From Cupriavidus taiwanensis (GTDB lineage Bacteria; Pseudomonadota; Gammaproteobacteria; Burkholderiales; Burkholderiaceae), in NCBI RefSeq assembly GCF_900250075.1, contig NZ_LT977070.1:1240001-1304000 (forward strand): a stretch of 64,000 nucleotides of DNA, written 5' to 3'. The notes under the pieces are model-generated. The model saw only the letters and a list, made by a program, of their open reading frames with translations, made no database searches and was not told where the DNA came from. A program made the translations under genes and the position numbers. How positions within the stretch are numbered: position 1 is the stretch's first letter; each line of letters starts with the position of its first letter. This document shows positions 56,895-64,000 of the stretch, in pieces.

Positions 56895-58007
56895 TCATGC
56901 CGCCCATAGCCGCAACTCGTGCAGTCCGCTGCGCGCCACGCGTGTGCCAAGCGCGCGTCCCTGTGCCTCGAACATGTCTTGCAGCCATGCCATGTCGACT
57001 TCGCGCGCATACGCCAGCCGGAAGTGGCTGCGCCGCAAGGGCACCAGCCGCAGGTCCGCACTGCCGCCGCCATCGAAGCTGACGAATGCCATCAGCGCCA
57101 GATCGGGGCGGTAGCTATCGTATCCGCCAATGCCCTCGTAATCGTTGATGAAGTCGCCGCAGCCATACAGGATAGGCTTGCCGGCATGCAGCTCGATGCC
57201 GAGCGGATGGTGCGAGGAATGCCCGTGCACGATGTCGATGCCGGCATGCTCGACCACCGCGCGGGCGAAGGCGCGTTGCGCGGGGTCGATGTGGTAGCCC
57301 CAGTTAGGGCCCCAGTGGATCGACAGCACAACGACATCGCCGGGGCGCCGCAGTTGGCGCGCCCGCGCGGCAATGTGTTGCTGCGAGGCCGCGGACCAGT
57401 CGTCCAGCAGGTTCACGCCCGAGTGCCCGGCGGTGGCGCGCCACGCCGCCGGCGTGCCGGCGTTAGTCATGGCGAAGGCGAGCACCACCACGCGACCGCC
57501 GCCGGGCCGAGGCAGCACTGCGGCGCATGCCGCGCTGGCCTCGTCGGCACCGGCCCCGGCGTGCGCGATGTGCGCGCCGTCCAGCGCGTCCAGCGTATCG
57601 GCCAGGCCCGCGCGGCCCCAGTCCAGCACATGGTTGTTGGCGAGGACCGCGCAGTCGATGCCGGCGGCCTGCAGGCAATCGACGTTGCGCGGATGCATGC
57701 GGTAGTGCACGGACTTGCCGGGCCAGGCATCGTCGCTGGTGGTGATGGCGGTTTCCAGGTTGACGATGCGCGGCCGCGCGGCGCGGCTTGCCAGTTCCGC
57801 CAGCGCATCGCCCCACGGATAGTCCGGCCCCACGGGGCGCGCGATCGGACCGGCCTTGCGTTCCGCCAGGCGCACGTAGTCGAGCGCGCAATGCACATAC
57901 GATTCATGCAGCAGCGGCTGGCTGGGATGCGCCAGGATCTGGTCGATGCCGCGACCGGTCATCACGTCGCCGCACAGGAACAGGGGAGGTTGGCTGGCAG
58001 GGTCCAT
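56895..58007 (-). CDS. CapA/PgsA-family metallophosphatase-like protein
   Basis: Predicted 370 residues. The CapA family is linked to poly-gamma-glutamate or capsule synthesis but includes many solitary proteins. Motifs: CGDVMTGR (12-20), NLETA, NNHVLDWG, SIHWGPNWGY and HGHSSHHPLGIE, the metal-binding set of a calcineurin-like fold. No signal peptide is visible, and no other capsule genes are nearby. The start at 58007 (MDPASQ) is chosen over a longer frame. Confidence 0.85.
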   Translation of the reverse strand: MDPASQPPLFLCGDVMTGRGIDQILAHPSQPLLHESYVHCALDYVRLAERKAGPIARPVGPDYPWGDALAELASRAARPRIVNLETAITTSDDAWPGKSVHYRMHPRNVDCLQAAGIDCAVLANNHVLDWGRAGLADTLDALDGAHIAHAGAGADEASAACAAVLPRPGGGRVVVLAFAMTNAGTPAAWRATAGHSGVNLLDDWSAASQQHIAARARQLRRPGDVVVLSIHWGPNWGYHIDPAQRAFARAVVEHAGIDIVHGHSSHHPLGIELHAGKPILYGCGDFINDYEGIGGYDSYRPDLALMAFVSFDGGGSADLRLVPLRRSHFRLAYAREVDMAWLQDMFEAQGRALGTRVARSGLHELRLWAA

Positions 58008-58232
58008 CGTGCAGGCGCACGGCGCGCGGGCACCGTGCCGCCGTGCCTCCATGATAGGCCGCGCGGCCACGGCTGGATCGGGGCCCCACCCGCGGAATGC
58101 GCCGCGCGCAGCGCGCATTTACATTCGCGCGGTGCCTGCCTTAAATGATGAAGTCATCGGTCCTCGTGGCCATTTTTTGCTCCTGACGCCGCGTGTCGTC
58201 CGATGTTTGCAATCAGCATCGGGAGGCAGATC

Positions 58233-59621
58233 ATGGCCCAGCCATCGCAGGAACATATTGAAGCACTCAAGGCGCAGCTGCGCGGACGCTTGCTGCAGCC
58301 GGGCGACGGCGGCTATGACGACGCGCGCCGGATCTGGAACGCGATGATCGACCGCCATCCGCAGTGGATCGTGCAGGCCGCGGGCGCCGCCGACGTTGCA
58401 GCGGCGGTGAACTTTGCGCGCGAGCACGGGGTGCTGCTGTCGGTACGCGGCGGCGGCCACAACATCGGCGGGCTGGCGATCTGCGAGGGCGGCATGGTGC
58501 TGGACCTGTCGACGATGCGCTCGGTGCGCGTCGATCCCCACGCGCAACGCGCGTGGGTGGAGCCGGGCGCCACGCTGCGCGACTTCGACCATGAAGCGCA
58601 GGCGCAGGGCCTGGCCACGCCGCTCGGCATCAATTCCACCACCGGCGTGGCCGGGCTGACGCTGGGCGGCGGCTTCGGCTGGCTCAGCCGCAAGTTCGGC
58701 ACCACGGTCGACAACCTGGTGTCGGCGCAGGTCGTTACCGCCGACGGCAAGCTGGTGCGCGCCAGCAGCGACGAGAACGCCGACCTGTTCTGGGCGCTGC
58801 GCGGCGGCGGCGGCAACTTCGGCGTGGTGACGATGTTCGAGTTCCGCCTGCATCCGGTCGGGCCGCAGGTCTATGGCGGACTGATCGTCTATCCGCTGGA
58901 GCAGGCCGCCAGCGTGCTGCCGGCCTATCGCGAGCTCTATGAATCGATGCCCGACGAGCTGACCGTGTGGGTAGTGCTGCGCCAGGCGCCGCCCCTGCCG
59001 TTCCTGCCGCCCGAGGCGCACGGCAAGCCGGTGGCGGCGCTGGCGATCTGCTATATCGGTCCGCCGGAGCAGGGGCCGAAACTGGTGGAGCCGCTGCGCC
59101 AACTTGGCACCCCGTATGGCGAGCACCTGGGACCGATGCCGCTCACCGCGTGGCAGCAGGCTTTCGATCCGCTGCTGACGCCCGGTGCGCGCAACTACTG
59201 GAAGTCGCATAACTTCGCCGGGCTGGACGACGGGCTGATCGCGATGCTGATCGAGCAGATCGGCAAGCTGCCGTCGCCGCAATGCGAGGTCTTTATCGGC
59301 GCCATGGGCGGGCAGACCAACCGCGTCGCGCCCGACGCCACCGCCTACGCCAACCGCGATGCCAAATTCATCATGAACCTGCACGGGCGCTGGGACAGTC
59401 CTGCGGACGACGACCGCTGCATCGGCTGGGCGCGCGAGGTGTTCCGCGCGGCCGCGCCGTTCGCGCTCGGCAGCGTCTATGTCAACTTCCTCACGCAGGA
59501 GGAGGTGGACCGCGTCGGCGCTGCCTATGGGCCGAACTACGAGCGGCTGGTGGCGGTGAAGCGGCGCTACGATCCCGACAACCTGTTCCGCCATAACCAC
59601 AACATCAATCCCGCGGGCTGA
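58233..59621 (+). CDS. FAD-linked oxidase with BBE domain
   Basis: Predicted 462 residues. The FAD_binding_4 domain has RGGGHNIGG, whose His likely carries covalent FAD, and GLTLGGGFGWLSRKFG. The BBE domain ends with YDPDNLFRHNHNI. The cysteine used for bicovalent flavin attachment in berberine-bridge-type enzymes appears to be absent. It oxidises an unknown substrate with O2. GGGAGGCAGATC precedes the ATG. Single gene, 226 bp from the CapA-like gene and divergent from it. Confidence 0.9.
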   Translation: MAQPSQEHIEALKAQLRGRLLQPGDGGYDDARRIWNAMIDRHPQWIVQAAGAADVAAAVNFAREHGVLLSVRGGGHNIGGLAICEGGMVLDLSTMRSVRVDPHAQRAWVEPGATLRDFDHEAQAQGLATPLGINSTTGVAGLTLGGGFGWLSRKFGTTVDNLVSAQVVTADGKLVRASSDENADLFWALRGGGGNFGVVTMFEFRLHPVGPQVYGGLIVYPLEQAASVLPAYRELYESMPDELTVWVVLRQAPPLPFLPPEAHGKPVAALAICYIGPPEQGPKLVEPLRQLGTPYGEHLGPMPLTAWQQAFDPLLTPGARNYWKSHNFAGLDDGLIAMLIEQIGKLPSPQCEVFIGAMGGQTNRVAPDATAYANRDAKFIMNLHGRWDSPADDDRCIGWAREVFRAAAPFALGSVYVNFLTQEEVDRVGAAYGPNYERLVAVKRRYDPDNLFRHNHNINPAG

Positions 59622-59753
59622 AGGCGTATCGCGTGGCGGGCCGCATGGGGCAGGGGACAGGGGGCAGGGCAGCCTGCCCCGCCTTCACGCGGCTGCAATA
59701 CGGCCATGCCAGCATCGCCGCGACCGCGTTGTATCCACAGGGAGAGCAAGCAG

Positions 59754-60671
59754 ATGAGACCGGGTGAAGCAGAGCTGGTGCGGCGCATCCACAACGAGGT
59801 GGCCGACTACTACGACGAAGAGATCGAACTGGAACTGGACGACCGCGAGGCCAGCGAGGCCTTTGGCGATCCCGTGCACCTGGACGACCAGGCCGAGCAG
59901 GACAGCCGCCGGAAATATTTCCGCGAGCTGTTCCGGCTGCAGGGCGAGCTGGTGCGGCTGCAAAGCTGGGTCGCCGCCACCGGGCACAAGGTCGTGATCC
60001 TGTTCGAGGGGCGCGACGCCGCCGGCAAGGGCGGCGTGATCAAGCGCATCACCCAGCGGCTGAACCCGCGGGTCTGCCGCGTGGCCGCGCTGCCCGCGCC
60101 CAACGACCGCGAACGCACCCAGTGGTATTTCCAGCGCTACGTCGCGCACCTGCCCGCCGCCGGCGAGATCGTGCTGTTCGACCGCAGCTGGTACAACCGC
60201 GCCGGCGTCGAGCGCGTGATGGGCTTCTGTACCGACGACCAGTACGAAGAGTTCTTCCGCTCCGTGCCCGAATTCGAAAAGATGCTGGTGCGTTCCGGCA
60301 TCCAGGTAATCAAGTACTGGTTCTCGATCACGCACGACGAGCAGCGCCTGCGCTTTCTCAGCCGCATCCATGATCCCCTCAAGCAGTGGAAGCTCAGCCC
60401 GATGGACCTGGAATCGCAGCGTCGCTGGGAAGACTACACGCGGGCCAAGGAGATCATGCTCGAGCGCACCCACATCGCCGAGGCGCCGTGGTGGGTGGTG
60501 CAGGCCGACGACAAGAAGCGCGCGCGGCTGAACTGCATCCATCACCTGCTGAGCCTGGTGCCGTATGCCGAAGTCGAGTCCCCCACGGTGGTGCTGCCCG
60601 GCCGTGAACGCCACGAGGATTACGTGCGCCAGCCGGTGCCGAAGGAGATGATCGTGCCGGAGGTGTACTGA
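59754..60671 (+). CDS. ppk2: Polyphosphate kinase 2
   Basis: Predicted 305 residues. PPK2 enzymes transfer phosphate between polyphosphate and nucleotides. The Walker A (EGRDAAGKGGVIKRI) and Walker B (DRSWYNRAGVERVMGF) motifs are intact in a single PPK2 domain. The N-terminal ~70 residues are acidic. The start MRPGEA is preceded by GGGAGAGCAAGCAG. Which nucleotide is used (GDP, ADP or AMP) cannot be fixed by eye. No ppk1 or ppx gene is adjacent. Confidence 0.93.
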   Translation: MRPGEAELVRRIHNEVADYYDEEIELELDDREASEAFGDPVHLDDQAEQDSRRKYFRELFRLQGELVRLQSWVAATGHKVVILFEGRDAAGKGGVIKRITQRLNPRVCRVAALPAPNDRERTQWYFQRYVAHLPAAGEIVLFDRSWYNRAGVERVMGFCTDDQYEEFFRSVPEFEKMLVRSGIQVIKYWFSITHDEQRLRFLSRIHDPLKQWKLSPMDLESQRRWEDYTRAKEIMLERTHIAEAPWWVVQADDKKRARLNCIHHLLSLVPYAEVESPTVVLPGRERHEDYVRQPVPKEMIVPEVY

Positions 60672-60738
60672 GCGGCGCAGCGCGCTAAGGGTATCCACGG
60701 GTGCACCATCGGCCCCATGCCGGAGGCGGCTACCTATA

Positions 60739-60996
60739 ATGAAAGCGGCCACCCCGACATCCGCGGCGGCCGTGATCGTGGAACTGCTAGCTTTCTGGGC
60801 GGCCATGCTTGCCGCCTATCTCCTGATGAAGCGTGCCGGCTGCTTCAGCCAGCCGGTGCTCTATCCCGATCTGGAACACCCCTTCCGCTACTGGTGGGCG
60901 CAACGGCTGGGGCGCCAGCCAGTGGCATTGCCGCTGCCCCCCTGTACGCCGCCGCCATCGCAAGAACGCAGGCAACAAAAAACCCGGAGAGCGTGA
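60739..60996 (+). CDS. Small hypothetical membrane protein
   Basis: Predicted 85 residues with one N-terminal membrane helix (VIVELLAFWAAMLAAYLLM) and a soluble tail (FSQPVLYPDLEHPFRYWWAQRLGR). The middle looks like real protein. The last dozen residues overlap the terminator of the convergent tRNA-Thr, and TATAAT (60735-60740) overlaps the ATG, so both ends are doubtful. A GTG start at 60771 is possible. Function unknown. Confidence 0.45.
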   Translation: MKAATPTSAAAVIVELLAFWAAMLAAYLLMKRAGCFSQPVLYPDLEHPFRYWWAQRLGRQPVALPLPPCTPPPSQERRQQKTRRA

Positions 60997-61010
60997 CGCT
61001 GTCCGGGTTT
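60977..61010 (-). terminator. Terminator of tRNA-Thr
   Basis: AACCCGGA / TCCGGGTT with an inner GCGT/ACGC pairing, followed on the minus strand by six T. It lies 28 bp past the tRNA. Confidence 0.85.
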
Positions 61011-61037
61011 GTGCGGGGCTGGGCCCTGGAATTCTGG

Positions 61038-61113
61038 TGGTGCCGAAGAGAGGAATCGAACCCCCGACCTTCTCATTACGAATGAGCTGCTCTACCGACT
61101 GAGCTACTTCGGC
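61038..61113 (-). tRNA. tRNA-Thr(CGT)
   Basis: A 76-nt tRNA on the minus strand. Acceptor GCCGAAG pairs with CTTCGGC, discriminator A and encoded CCA. The anticodon loop TTCGTAA gives CGT. T-loop GTTCGATTC is normal. Confidence 0.97.
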
Positions 61114-61144
61114 AACATGTTCCGGCGATCTGGAACAGCCCGCA

Positions 61145-61173
61145 ATAGTAGCAGCGTTTTCCGGCCTTGTGAA
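61145..61173 (-). promoter_or_regulatory. Promoter of tRNA-Thr
   Basis: On the minus strand, TTCACA (61173-61168) and TACTAT (61150-61145) are spaced by 17 bp. The -35 hexamer is the same as that of tRNA-Arg. Confidence 0.7.
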
Positions 61174-61211
61174 GCCCTTTTGTGTCGCCGGTGCCATCCG
61201 GCGCCGGCATG

Positions 61212-61238
61212 AAAAACGGGGCGCGGCGCGCCCCGTTT
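61212..61238 (-). terminator. Terminator of fbp
   Basis: AAACGGGGCGC / GCGCCCCGTTT with a 3-nt loop and five T on the minus strand, between fbp and tRNA-Thr. Confidence 0.88.
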
Positions 61239-61257
61239 CAGGCAAGTCCGGCCGCGA

Positions 61258-62274
61258 TCAGGCCTGGGCCTGCGCTTCCTGGTGGTAGCGCGTGACGCGC
61301 TCCACCTCGTTCTTCGAGCCCAGGATCACCGAGACGCGCTGGTGCAGTTTGGTCGGCTGCACGTCGAGGATGCGCTGCTCGCCGTTGGTGGCGGCGCCGC
61401 CGGCCTGCTCGACCAGCATCGCCATCGGGTTGGCTTCGTACATCAGCCGCAGCTTGCCGGGCTTTTCCGGCTCGCGCTTGTCCCACGGGTACATGAAGAT
61501 GCCGCCGCGGGTCAGGATGCGGTGCACGTCGGCGACCATCGAGGCCACCCAGCGCATGTTGAAGTTCTTGCCGCGCGGGCCTTCGTCGCCGGCCAGGCAC
61601 TCGTCGATGTACTTGCGCACCGGCGGGGCCCAGTGGCGCATATTCGACATGTTGATGGCGAATTCCTTGGTATCTTCCGGGATCGTGACGTTGGACTGCG
61701 TCAGCACGAAGCTGCCGGCCTCGCGGTCCAGCGTGAACATGTGCACGCCGTTGCCGACCGTCAGCACCAGCGTGGTTTGCGGGCCGTACACGGCGTAGCC
61801 GGCCGCGACCTGGTGCGTGCCGGGCTGCAGGAAGTCGGCCTCGGTCACGGTCTGGCCGGGCTTGGGCATGTGCAGCACCGAGAAGATGGTGCCGATGGAG
61901 ACGTTGACGTCAATGTTCGACGAGCCGTCGAGCGGGTCGAACATCAGCAGGTATTCGCCCTTCGGGTAGCGGTTGGGAATCTCGTAGAACGATTCCATTT
62001 CTTCCGACGCCATCGCGGCCAGGTGGCCGCCCCATTCGTTGGCGTCGAGCAGCACTTCGTTGGCGATCACGTCCAGCTTCTGCTGGGTTTCGCCCTGGAC
62101 GTTGCCGGTGCCGGCCGAGCCCAGCACGCCGGCGAGGGCGCCCTTGCTGACGGCGTTGGAAATGGCCTTGCAGGCTCGCGCGACCACTTCGATCAGCAGC
62201 CGCAGTTCGGGCTGGATGGTGTTGTGCTTGCGCTGTTCCTCGACCAGGTAGCGGGTCAGGCTGATGCGAGTCAT
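61258..62274 (-). CDS. fbp: Class I fructose-1,6-bisphosphatase
   Basis: Predicted 338 residues. It removes the C1 phosphate of fructose 1,6-bisphosphate in gluconeogenesis (and, in autotrophic relatives, the Calvin cycle). The metal site [23 protein letters not shown] and ASEEMES are conserved, as is [15 protein letters not shown] near the C-terminus. AAGGAGAACCAACC precedes the ATG at 62274. No cbb genes are adjacent, so this is likely the housekeeping copy. It lies 99 bp downstream of pepN on the same strand. Confidence 0.95.
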   Translation of the reverse strand: MTRISLTRYLVEEQRKHNTIQPELRLLIEVVARACKAISNAVSKGALAGVLGSAGTGNVQGETQQKLDVIANEVLLDANEWGGHLAAMASEEMESFYEIPNRYPKGEYLLMFDPLDGSSNIDVNVSIGTIFSVLHMPKPGQTVTEADFLQPGTHQVAAGYAVYGPQTTLVLTVGNGVHMFTLDREAGSFVLTQSNVTIPEDTKEFAINMSNMRHWAPPVRKYIDECLAGDEGPRGKNFNMRWVASMVADVHRILTRGGIFMYPWDKREPEKPGKLRLMYEANPMAMLVEQAGGAATNGEQRILDVQPTKLHQRVSVILGSKNEVERVTRYHQEAQAQA

Positions 62275-62373
62275 GGTTGGTTCTCCTTGGATGGCCGCAA
62301 TTCTACATGCCCGGCCGCGCGGGGCCGGGCATCGGGGGCGTGGGCCGGGCTGCCTGTCCCGTCGCCGGCGCGC

Positions 62374-64000
62374 TCAGCCGGCCAGCGCCTTGCCAACGAT
62401 CTCGCGCACGTCGCGCGACAGCGTGCTGCAGGCGGCAACGCGTTCCAGCTCGGCGCGCATGCGGTCGCGCAACGCCAGTTCGTACTTCTGCCAGCGGTCC
62501 ATCACCCGCGCCAGGCGCGCCGCCACCTGCGGGTTGATGGCGTCCAGCGCCAGCACCTGGTCGGCCCAGAAGCGGTAGCCCGAGCCGTCCTCGGCGTGGA
62601 ACTGCGCGGGGTTGCCGGAACAGAAGCTGAAGATCAGCGAGCGCGCGCGGTTGGGGTTGCGCAGGTTGAAGGCGGGGTGCTCCATCAGCGCGCGCACGGT
62701 GTCGATGGTGCGCTTGCCGGCGTGCGGGCCACCGGCCTGCGGGCCGACGCTGCCGCGCTGCATGCCCTGCAGCGAGAACCACTTGTCGATCACCAGCGGG
62801 TCGTCTTCGAAGCGCTGGTAGAAGTCCGCCAGCGCGTGCTCGCGGCCGGGGGCGAAGCTGTTGACCAGCGCCGACAGCGCGGCGAAGCGGTCGGTCATGT
62901 TGTCGGCGTGCTGGTACTGCTGGTCGGCCAGCGCCTGCATCGCGGCGTCGCCGCTGTCGGCCAGGTAGCCGAGCGCGAGGTTGCGCAGCGCGCGCTTCGC
63001 CGCCGAGGCGGCATCGGGCGAATAGGGGCCCGGCGTGGCATTGGCTTCATAGGCGGCCAGCCAGTCGGCCTGCAGCGCGAGCGCCAGGCCTTCGCGCATG
63101 AACTGGCGGGCGCGGTGGATGGCGGCGGGATCGGCCACGCCCATGCGCTCGGCCAGGTAGGCCTCCGCCGGCAGCACCAGGGCCTGCTCGCGGAAGGCGG
63201 GGTTGAGCGTGTCGTCGGTCAGCACCGCGCGCATGGCGCGCACCAGTGCGGGATCGAGCCTGAGCTCGCGCCCGGCCTGCACGTCGGCCACCAGCTGCAG
63301 CAGTGCGCGCGTGGCCAGGCGCTGGCCGGCTTCCCAGCGGTTGAAGGCATCGCTGTCGTGCGACAGCTGGAAGGTCAGCTGCGCGTCGGTGTACTCGGCA
63401 TCGACGATCACCGGCGCGGAGAAATTGCGCAGCAGCGACGGCAGCGGGGCCTGCGCGCCGCGCGGCAGGTTGATGAAGCGGAAGCTCTGCTCGGCCTGCG
63501 TGAAGTCGAGCACGCGCGTGGTGCCGGCGGGCGCGCTCTCGCCCTCGAGCTGCAGCGGCAGGTCCTTGCCGTCCGCGCCCAGCAGGCCGAGCGCGAACGG
63601 GATATGGAACGGCTGCTTCTCGGGCGTGCCGGCGCGGGTCTCGATGCCGACCTTGGGACAGCGCTGCGACAGCGTCAGCGTCAGGCTGCCGTCGTCGCCG
63701 TTCCACGCGGTGCGCGCGGTCACCACCGGCGTGCCGGCCTGGCTGTACCACAGCCCGAACTGGGTCAGGTCGCGGCCGTTGGCATCGGCCATGGCGGCGC
63801 GGAAATCGTCGCAGGTCACGGCCTGGCCGTCGTGGCGCTGGAAGTACAGGTCCATGCCCTTGCGGAAGCCTTCGCGGCCGAGCAGGGTCTGGTACATGCG
63901 CACGACCTCGGCGCCTTTCTCGTACACCGTGACCGTGTAGAAGTTGTTGATCTCTTCGTAGCTGTCGGGGCGCACCGGATGCGCCATGGGGCCGGCGTCC
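62374..64000 (-). CDS. pepN: Aminopeptidase N, 3' part
   Basis: The frame is open to the window edge, so only the C-terminal ~541 residues are seen; the N-terminal domain and the zinc site (GAMEN, HExxH) lie outside. The visible part matches PepN from DAGPMAHPVRPDSYEEINNFYTVTVYEKGAEVVRMY, then the beta-sandwich domain (CPKVGIETRAGTPEKQPFHIPFALG) and the helical C-terminal domain (MTDRFAALSALVNSF...DKWFSLQ...NRARSLIFSFCSGNPAQFHAEDGSGY). It is the monomeric M1 peptidase that finishes cytosolic peptide breakdown. No frameshift is visible in the part seen. Confidence 0.95.
   Translation of the reverse strand, partial: DAGPMAHPVRPDSYEEINNFYTVTVYEKGAEVVRMYQTLLGREGFRKGMDLYFQRHDGQAVTCDDFRAAMADANGRDLTQFGLWYSQAGTPVVTARTAWNGDDGSLTLTLSQRCPKVGIETRAGTPEKQPFHIPFALGLLGADGKDLPLQLEGESAPAGTTRVLDFTQAEQSFRFINLPRGAQAPLPSLLRNFSAPVIVDAEYTDAQLTFQLSHDSDAFNRWEAGQRLATRALLQLVADVQAGRELRLDPALVRAMRAVLTDDTLNPAFREQALVLPAEAYLAERMGVADPAAIHRARQFMREGLALALQADWLAAYEANATPGPYSPDAASAAKRALRNLALGYLADSGDAAMQALADQQYQHADNMTDRFAALSALVNSFAPGREHALADFYQRFEDDPLVIDKWFSLQGMQRGSVGPQAGGPHAGKRTIDTVRALMEHPAFNLRNPNRARSLIFSFCSGNPAQFHAEDGSGYRFWADQVLALDAINPQVAARLARVMDRWQKYELALRDRMRAELERVAACSTLSRDVREIVGKALAG

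Overview
The window is high-GC chromosomal DNA from a beta-proteobacterium of the Burkholderiaceae, most likely Cupriavidus or a close Ralstonia relative. This rests on strong G/C codon bias, the gene content and the gene neighbourhoods (yicC-gmk-rpoZ-spoT, DUF2917, DUF1415 and TIGR03862-type proteins). I see no insertion sequence, prophage, CRISPR array or replication origin. About 56 protein genes and four tRNA genes (Ser-TGA, Arg-ACG, initiator Met-CAT, Thr-CGT) can be supported. One protein gene, pepN, runs off the right edge.

Bases 136-12241 hold a complete aerobic nicotinate (vitamin B3) degradation island. The minus-strand operon nicC-nicA-nicB-like and the plus-strand operon nicE-nicD-nicX-nicF diverge from a 360-bp control region with three palindromes. 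Then come a TetR-type regulator (nicS-like), a separately transcribed molybdopterin hydroxylase subunit, and a MarR-type regulator (nicR-like). Together they would convert nicotinate to 6-hydroxynicotinate, 2,5-dihydroxypyridine, N-formylmaleamate, maleamate, maleate and fumarate. The notable point is the first enzyme. The triheme cytochrome subunit carries a shortened molybdopterin-type domain that lacks the catalytic glutamate, while an intact catalytic subunit is encoded 6 kb away under different apparent control.

Bases 12408-27720 hold transport and housekeeping genes: an EamA permease, an atypical SDR, methylglyoxal synthase, a quinone oxidoreductase, a BMP-type nucleoside ABC importer, a pirin, and an osmoprotectant-type ABC importer with a long structured leader. 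A small HExxH protein, tRNA-Ser and a glycine-zipper lipoprotein follow.

Bases 27744-38103 are core functions. The minus-strand run is protein kinase, PP2C phosphatase, rph, rdgB, hemW. The plus-strand run is yicC, gmk, rpoZ, spoT, followed by greB and tRNA-Arg.

Bases 38215-56624 are mixed: a PiuC-type hydroxylase with a Fur-box-like palindrome, two MocR-type regulators (each divergent from a small gene), an LpxO-like hydroxylase, a PAS-PAS-GGDEF protein, two flavoproteins, a trypsin-fold protein that has lost all three catalytic residues, a methyltransferase and a FapA-like protein.

Bases 56625-64000 hold a possible small RNA, a CapA-family protein, a BBE-type FAD oxidase, polyphosphate kinase 2, tRNA-Thr, fbp and the 3' part of pepN.
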